A DNA stretch of 64,000 bases. Origin: Magnolia sinica (Eukaryota > Streptophyta > Magnoliopsida > Magnoliales > Magnoliaceae). The position numbers were made by a program, and so were the translations under genes. The stretch covers positions 53,189,001 through 53,253,000 of the forward strand of contig NC_080578.1 in assembly GCF_029962835.1 (NCBI RefSeq), given 5' to 3'. The notes below the pieces were generated by a model. That model was not told the DNA's origin. It did no database searches and saw nothing but the letters and a program-made list of their open reading frames with translations. Below are positions 58,593 to 64,000 of the stretch, piece by piece (position 1 is the first letter of the stretch; each line of letters opens with the position of its first letter).

Positions 58593-58610
58593 TCCCTGAC
58601 AATGGCGCCA
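58593..58610 (-). other. primer-binding site (tRNA-Asp type, mutated)
   Basis: On the minus strand TGGCGCCATTGTCAGGGA differs at three places from TGGCGCCGTTGCCGGGGA, the tRNA-Asp complement. It lies six bases after the 5' LTR. Confidence 0.82.
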
Positions 58611-58616
58611 AAAACT

Positions 58617-60132
58617 TGTTCACTCCCTAAGTATAGGGTTGTGATGTAGTAATAAACTCGGTGAGACTGAGGTCGAATCCTAAGTAACTGAAACCTGTAC
58701 GTAGTTTGAAACTAAGTAAAACTAGAACTAGATTAAGATGAAATCTAAATCGTATATAATTGAGGGCATAATGATGGAATACTTATCTAAACTTAAAGAA
58801 TTCAGAGGAAGAAAACTAGGGTGCCAAGGATCCACTTGTAGTAATTGGGAAGTTACCTTGTATTGATTCAGGGACACAACTGGAATCAGAGTCCTATCTT
58901 ATCCAGTTAGTAAGAAGAGACTTTTTAGATCTCTGAACTTCTCATGGATCTAATCATCCAAGGATTTGAATGGTGAAGATTTAGAAGTGATTTCGTCACC
59001 AAACCATGCCCAAGAGACAAGGCAGACAACAACAATATACCAAACACACAACCAATCATAAGAGAATTGAGAATATTAAGAGGATTCCATCACCCAACCA
59101 TGCCCATGAGACGATGATGAACAACGGGACTGCCTAATTTTACAATCTCAAAACATGAAAAGAAAATATTCAAAGCAATCGCAAATCCATTGTAATTTGA
59201 GTCACAACAAACCATTAAATACTAAAAATATTCCTTAATAATCAAACTAGAATCCATAAGGTTCAACAAGACATGAATAAAAAAAGCAACCATCCTAATC
59301 ACGCTACAAGCTTCACCTCTTAGCCCTAGCTAAGAGGTTTAGCTCATCACGGACATGATGAAACTAAAGGCTCTTAAAACACAAAGGAAGAGGAAAGAAA
59401 ACTAAAGATGAAGGAAAGAGAAAACTCCACGCAGGATGGAGTTTAGCCATCTCCACCTTGCCTCCACAGCTGCCTCCATGGCTGTATGTCTCTCTGATCC
59501 GCTCTTTTTTCTCTTTTTCTTTCTTTTATAGGCAAAAAGGATGTCGGCTGGGAGAGCGTAAGTTCCTTATGCACGTTGCTGCGTATTGCTCTGTTTCTGT
59601 GTAAACCTACTTGCGTTTGATCAGAATCTGGGACAAAAGATTTTCCTTCTTTCTCGATCTGACTTCTTGGATAGAGTCAATACCCCCTTCTGGATCTTAT
59701 GGATGGTTCAGATCTTGCATCTGATCACATCCAAGGTCGCACAATGGCCAGTAAAAATTGGACGGCGTCCGGACGTTTCCATGCGCACGAACCTACGATG
59801 GGATGCTCGGTGGGCCCCGCAATGCTATTTTTTGAGAAATTCAACCCGTTCATTGGATTCTTAGCGAAAAACCAGTCAAGAAGGAGTGGTTTTAATCAGG
59901 TTTTGGTGCAGTCCATTGTATTAAACCAACTCACCGTTCATCCTCCATTCTTCGACGATCCACATGCATACACATGTATGGGACCAAAAGGCCACCTAGG
60001 CGAGGGTCACACCTAGCCCAGAGACATAATGGACGGTCCAGATTAGTGAAATGTGAGACGGGTGGGGTCCACAAGTGAAAACCAACGGTCGGTTGCAAGG
60101 ACGTTGGGCGTTTCTAGTTTTCTTTAAAGAAA
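58617..60132 (-). repeat. 5' LTR of the second Athila-like element, truncated
   Basis: Matches 51431-52940 with many substitutions (for example CTCCTTATGCACGTTCATGC against TTCCTTATGCACGTTGCTGC). Similarity ends at TTTAAAGAAA. Confidence 0.82.
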
Positions 60133-60336
60133 GCGAAATTGACCGTATTGGCCTCGAAGTTTAGGTCAATTACCTCGATCTCTACGACACTCCATATATT
60201 CCCTAAAGGGCCTTCTAATAGCTTTTGGAGTTTATTTCGGATGAAAATGCCCCTGACCTTGGTTCAGTAGTTGCACGGTTTTCTAACGACTAAGAAATTA
60301 CATAGTATTTAATGCTAGTAAAGTGATGTGTACGGA
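60133..60336. other. unassigned DNA
   Basis: No similarity to the missing LTR part and no gene recognised. Confidence 0.5.
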
Positions 60337-60339
60337 ACC

Positions 60340-60665
60340 CTTTTTGCGCGTGGGCAAGGACTAAACTCGTGGGGCCCATATTGATGTACGTGTATAATCC
60401 ATGTCGTCCATCCTTTTTACCGTGTCATTTTGGGGCCAGGGCCCAAATATCAGCCTGATCTAGAGCTCGCGTGGGTCACATAATAGAAAATAATGGTGAC
60501 AATAGAACCCATTGTTAAAACTTTTCAGGCTCATAGTGATGTTTGTTAGAAGTGGACATTGCCCAAGTCAGGACTTTTTGGGCCCACGCCAAGCTGGCCG
60601 ACAGGGTGGACGGAACGGATCTCCCCATTGTTGGCCTCGGGCTATTATACCAATGGCTATTCTTT
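60340..60665 (+). repeat. MITE-like repeat, copy 1 flanking the minisatellite
   Basis: Contains TGGGGCCCATATTGATGTAC, TAATCCATGTCGTCCATCCT and CATAGTGATGTTTGTTAGAA, then GACATTGCCCAAGTCAGGAC and CTGGCCGACAGGGTGGACGG. The same order appears at 61800-62090, and a short front part at 60965-61030. Confidence 0.75.
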
Positions 60666-60684
60666 CATTTGGTAGTAAAGGAAG

Positions 60685-61800
60685 TGAATATGTAACAATC
60701 GCGACCCATATAACATAGGAACCGCGACCCATATAACATTATAACTACGACCCATGACAACCACGACCCATATAACATGAGAACTACGACCCTTACTACA
60801 TTACAATCATGACCGTTGCCACATTACAACCACAACCCAGGTATGAGTCGTGGTTGTTATTTGGGTCGTGGTTTTCATGAGGAAAGGGCTATATGGTTGT
60901 CATGAGGTAAGGGTGTGGTTGTCATGCTATGCGGGTTGTAGTTTTCATTTTATAGGCCTTGGCAAGGACCAACTAGTGGGGCCTATATTGATGTATGTGA
61001 ATAATCTATGCCGCCCATCCTTTTTGTCGTGTCAACCATGACCCTTACCTCATGACAACCACGACCGTTACCTCATGACAACCACGACCCATTGAACACG
61101 ACAACCACGACCCATATATAATGACAACCATGACCCATGGAAACGACGACCTATTACAACCACGACCATATCACATGAGAACCACAACCCCATATTGCAT
61201 GACAACTACGATCCATGACAACCACGACCCATCGGATTTCTCATTGATGACTAGGGGCGTACCATTTCTGTCATTGAGCTATAGAGTTAAATAACAGTTC
61301 TCTTCAACGGCACCCAGCGACGACTCATTACAACCATGACCCATATAATATGACAACCAAGACCCATATAACATGACAGCTACGACCTTTATGTCATGAC
61401 AATCACGACCCATATAGCTTGTATTTCCTGCTCCTACAGTCTATCAATAGTCATATCATATTTGAAAAACGTCAGACTAGCTTTGGTACAGAAGGGTAAG
61501 GGTCGTGGTTTCCATGAGGTAAGGGTCGTGGATAAAAATCTAACGTCGAACACACCACAGGATATCTTTGGCTCTCATATTATATGGGTCGTGGTTCTCG
61601 TATTATATGGGTCGTGGTTCTTATGTTAAATGGACTGTGGCTTCATGTGATATGGATCGTAGTTCACATTTCCTGCTCCCAAATTGTAAGACAACCACAA
61701 CCCATACCTCATGACAACCACGACCCATATAACATGATAACCACGACCCATATAATATAAAAACCACGACCCATACAACATAACAACTACGACCTACCAC
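60685..61800. repeat. degenerate minisatellite, mainly (ACAACCACGACCCATATAAC)n
   Basis: Units of about 20-24 bp with the core ACCACGACCCATATAACATG are repeated with many changes. The run is broken by a MITE piece (60965-61030) and by short stretches where the unit is inverted (GGGTCGTGGTTNTCAT; 60845-60950, 61495-61660). Translations of the array are artefacts. Confidence 0.85.
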
Positions 61801-62090
61801 CATGTATGTGTTTCATCCATGCCGCCCATCCTTCTTGCTATGTCATTTTAGGGCTAGGGCCTAAATATTAGCTCGATCCAGTGCTCATGTAGCTCACATA
61901 ATAAAAAATTTAATGGTGATTGTTGAAAGTTTCTAGGCTTACTATGATGTTTGTTAGAAGTAGACATTGCCCAAGATAGGACTTTTTGGTCCCATGCCGA
62001 GCTGGCCGACAAGGTGGATGGATCGGATCACCCCATTGTGGGCCTTAAGCTATAGTACCAATGGTTTGGTAGAAAAGGAAGTGAACACGT
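61800..62090 (+). repeat. MITE-like repeat, copy 2 flanking the minisatellite
   Basis: Follows copy 1 (60340-60665) closely: TTTCATCCATGCCGCCCATC, TACTATGATGTTTGTTAGAA, GACATTGCCCAAGATAGGAC and CTGGCCGACAAGGTGGATGG. Confidence 0.75.
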
Positions 62091-62094
62091 TGTA

Positions 62095-62815
62095 AACCGC
62101 GAACCATGCAACATGAAAACCATGACCCATATAACATGGCAACTACAACCCATGCAAACCATGACCCAAATGGGCCGCAGTTTTACGGATCATAGTTTTC
62201 ATGTTATATGGTCTTAGTTGTCCTGTTATATAGCTCTCAGTTGTATGGATTGCAGTTGTCTTATTATATGGGTTATGGAAATCCTGTTATATAGGTCTCA
62301 GTTGTATGGATTACAGTTGTCTTATTATATGGTTTATGGAAATCCTGTTATATGGGTCGCGGTTGTAGTTTTCCTGTTATTTGGGTCGTTGTTGTCTTGT
62401 TATATGGTGCGCAGTTGTATGAATCACAATTGTCCTGTTTTATGGGTTGCAATTATCCTGTTATATGGGTCACGGTCGTGGTTGTCCTGTTATATGGGTC
62501 ACAGCTACATGGATCGCAGTTGTCATGTTATATAGGTTGCAGTTATCCTTTTATATGGGTCACAGTCGCAGTTGTCCTATTATTTGGGTTGCAATTGTCC
62601 TGTTATATGGGTCGTAATTATATAGATGGCAATTGTCATGTTATATGGGTCGCAGTTATCCTGTTATATGGGTCGCAGTCGCAGTTGTCCTATTATTTGG
62701 GTCGCAGTTGTCCTGTTATATGGGTTGTAGTTGTATGGATCAAAGTTGTCATGTTATATGGGTCACAGTTGTCCTATTATGTGGTCGTAGTTGTCATTGG
62801 CAGTGTTTATTCAAT
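62095..62815. repeat. degenerate minisatellite in inverted orientation, (GTCCTGTTATATGGGTCGCA)n
   Basis: After a few units in the first orientation (62095-62170) the array continues as the reverse complement, TGTTATATGGGTCGCAGTTG with many variants, for about 650 bp. Long open frames here encode repeats of WV..V.LLYGSQL and reflect the repeat only. Confidence 0.87.
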
Positions 62816-62884
62816 CACCATTGTTTTCCTATGATGTGGTTCACTTGAGATTTATATCCCTTTCATTTTTGGTATAAAACTCTA

Positions 62885-63320
62885 AAATAATATGTAAAAA
62901 TGGATAAACGGAATAGATGTAACACATACATCATATGGGCCTACATAGCACCGACCTTCAGCCAGAGGGCTGGTAGCAACGGGAGTAGCCAATCTGCTTC
63001 CCGTATACAAAGGCGGACTAGTGTACCTCACATCAGCTATATAGCTACTGTATTGACGTAAGTTATGTGGGTCTGATCATGAGGTATATGTTATATCCAA
63101 ACTGTCCATCTATTTAGCGAGATCGTCTTAAGGCTTGATATAAAAAATAAGACATATCTAACTATCAAGTGTACCACACTGCAAAAAGCAGTGGGAGATT
63201 GAACATCTACCATCCAAACCCTTTTTGGGGTCACAGAAGTTTTGGATTAATATGAAATTTGTTTTTCCTCTTCATTCAGGTTATTGTGACGTTGTGAATA
63301 GATTTGATGGAAAATAAATG
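62885..63320. repeat. MITE-like dispersed repeat copies
   Basis: An inverted module (GGATAAACGGAATAGATGTAACACATACATCATATGGGCC pattern, given as ATAAACGG...CACATACATCA...GGGCC) at 62900-62942 and a direct one at 63065-63122 (TGTGGGTCTGATCATGAGGT ... ATCCAAACTGTCCATC). The body has CACACTGCAAAAAGCAGTGG. The stretch CGGGAGTAGCCAATCTGCTT near 62979 could be a terminal sequence. Boundaries are unresolved. Confidence 0.45.
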
Positions 63321-63564
63321 TTATGGTGGGCCCTACGAATTGTTTAACGGTGAATACCATTATCTATGCTGCTATTTGTGGTGTGGTACAGATGATCTTT
63401 TGATATTATTCATTTTTTGGATAATGGTCAAAATTAATTTCTAAAATTCGATGAACTGTGCAGATATAATAAATAAATTATTGTAGGGCCATGTAACTTT
63501 GATCTTCTTTGAATCGTTCGTAGAACTCGGAGCTCAAGGAGCGTTAATGCTCGTCCTCGCACGA

Positions 63565-63735
63565 CACGTACCCGTAGGAGTCCTGCATGACACGTACCTA
63601 CTATAGCTATATACATCTGGTGTGTGGCCCATCTTGACACGTACCTACACGTACCTGTAGAAGTCCTACACGACACGTACCTACTACAACTATATATTTG
63701 GTGTGTGGCCCATCTTGACGCGTACCTACAACAGT
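63565..63735. repeat. two-copy tandem repeat of about 85 bp
   Basis: GTAGGAGTCCTGCATGACAC and GTAGAAGTCCTACACGACAC each start a unit containing GTACCTACTA, a CTATATA stretch, GGTGTGTGGCCCATCTTGAC and ACGTACCTACA. Confidence 0.85.
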
Positions 63736-63742
63736 GGAAATC

Positions 63743-64000
63743 GGATTGCGTACTGAGTTACTCAGTACGCTCTTATCGTACTGAGTAAACTCAGTTGGGC
63801 CCACCGCGAATGCATGTGGTTTATCCACGTCGTCCATTCATTTTTCCAGATCATTTTATGGGTTCAACCCAACATTGATGCATATACAAAGCTCAAGTGG
63901 GCCATACCACTGGAAAAAGTGGAAGTATTGATTTCAACTGTTGAAAATTTTCTAAGGCCCCCAGTGATGTTTATTTGTTATCCTACCTATTCATAAGATC
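63743..64000 (+). repeat. MITE-like dispersed repeat with palindromic start (runs off the window)
   Basis: Starts with GCGTACTGAGTTACTCAGTACGC-like DNA (10-bp arms GCGTACTGAG/CTCAGTACGC, 3-base loop) and a second ACTGAGTAAACTCAGT palindrome. TGGGCCCACCGCGAATGCAT, TTTATCCACGTCGTCCATTC and a GTGGGCCATACCACTGGAAA body follow. This is the clearest copy of the dispersed module; its right end lies outside the window. Confidence 0.6.

Larger units (their letters stand above)
51431..60132 (-). mobile_element. older Athila-like gag-protease-only element (second copy)
   Basis: A left LTR (51431-53551, 3' LTR in sense) and a right LTR part (58617-60132) share about 1.51 kb. The right copy stops matching at TTTAAAGAAA, so about 610 bp of the sense 5' end of the 5' LTR is missing. 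On the minus strand a tRNA-Asp-type PBS, gag, protease and a short unknown coding region are followed by non-coding DNA and the polypurine tract. No RT, RNase H or integrase is present. Its gag-protease and non-coding motifs are related to the element at 38840, but its LTR is twice as long. It interrupts solo LTR C after CACCT. The matching right TSD is not present. Confidence 0.85.

Noticed and set aside
60685-62815. CRISPR-like look of regularly spaced short repeats
   Set aside because: Units are contiguous and degenerate, without unique spacers of constant length, and the DNA is plant nuclear.
62218-62848. Open frames of up to 160 codons with repeated WV..V.LLYGSQL peptides
   Set aside because: They are translations of the minisatellite without stops. 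There is no start context, codon bias or known domain.

Overview
The window is plant nuclear DNA: AT-rich, poor in genes and full of nested transposable elements. It has plant LTR retrotransposon proteins, plant-type primer-binding sites, a CACTA transposon and fragments of typical plant genes. A module of roughly 45 bp (GTGGGCCC ... ATGTATGTG ... ATCCA ... CCGTCCATCC) occurs in both orientations across the window. From memory I associate it with magnoliid-type woody angiosperm genomes, but I could not check this. I found no intact host gene, no RNA gene, no CRISPR array and nothing prokaryotic.

Layout. 1-6306: intergenic DNA with short tandem repeats, a divergent tandem array, a broken Ty1/copia 5' end (minus) and the last exon of a MEB/VIT-like membrane protein gene (minus, broken). 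6307-24296: one old Ty1/copia element (plus) with a perfect AAGGA target-site duplication (TSD). Two elements are nested in it: a 4.1-kb solo LTR (7086-11162, TSD CTATA) and a 9.2-kb non-autonomous CACTA transposon (12234-21479, TSD TAT). The CACTA carries exons 1-3 of an HMG-CoA synthase gene, an SSRP1-like HMG-box exon and further exon-like pieces. 24537-27588: a second solo LTR (TSD ATCAA). 28111-38059: a decayed Tat-lineage Ty3/gypsy element (minus, TSD GAAAT) with an opposite-strand gene that has its own TATA box. 38242-49357: an LTR-type element carrying a 'putative plant transposon protein'-like ORF, split by a young Athila-like element (38840-45766, minus, TSD GGTAG).

That young element keeps an open 809-codon gag-protease frame and has lost reverse transcriptase, RNase H and integrase. 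49358-51430: part of a third solo-LTR-like copy, interrupted by 51431-60132, an older relative of the Athila-like element that also lacks pol. 60340-64000: MITE-like copies and a large degenerate minisatellite that switches orientation midway.

The genes do not form a pathway; the interest is structural. The best leads are a gag-protease-only (TR-GAG-like) retrotransposon lineage with conserved non-coding motifs, gene capture by the CACTA element, the antisense gene with a TATA box, and the mirrored minisatellite. Boundaries supported by TSDs were read directly from the sequence. Protein assignments come from motifs recognised by eye, without database searches.
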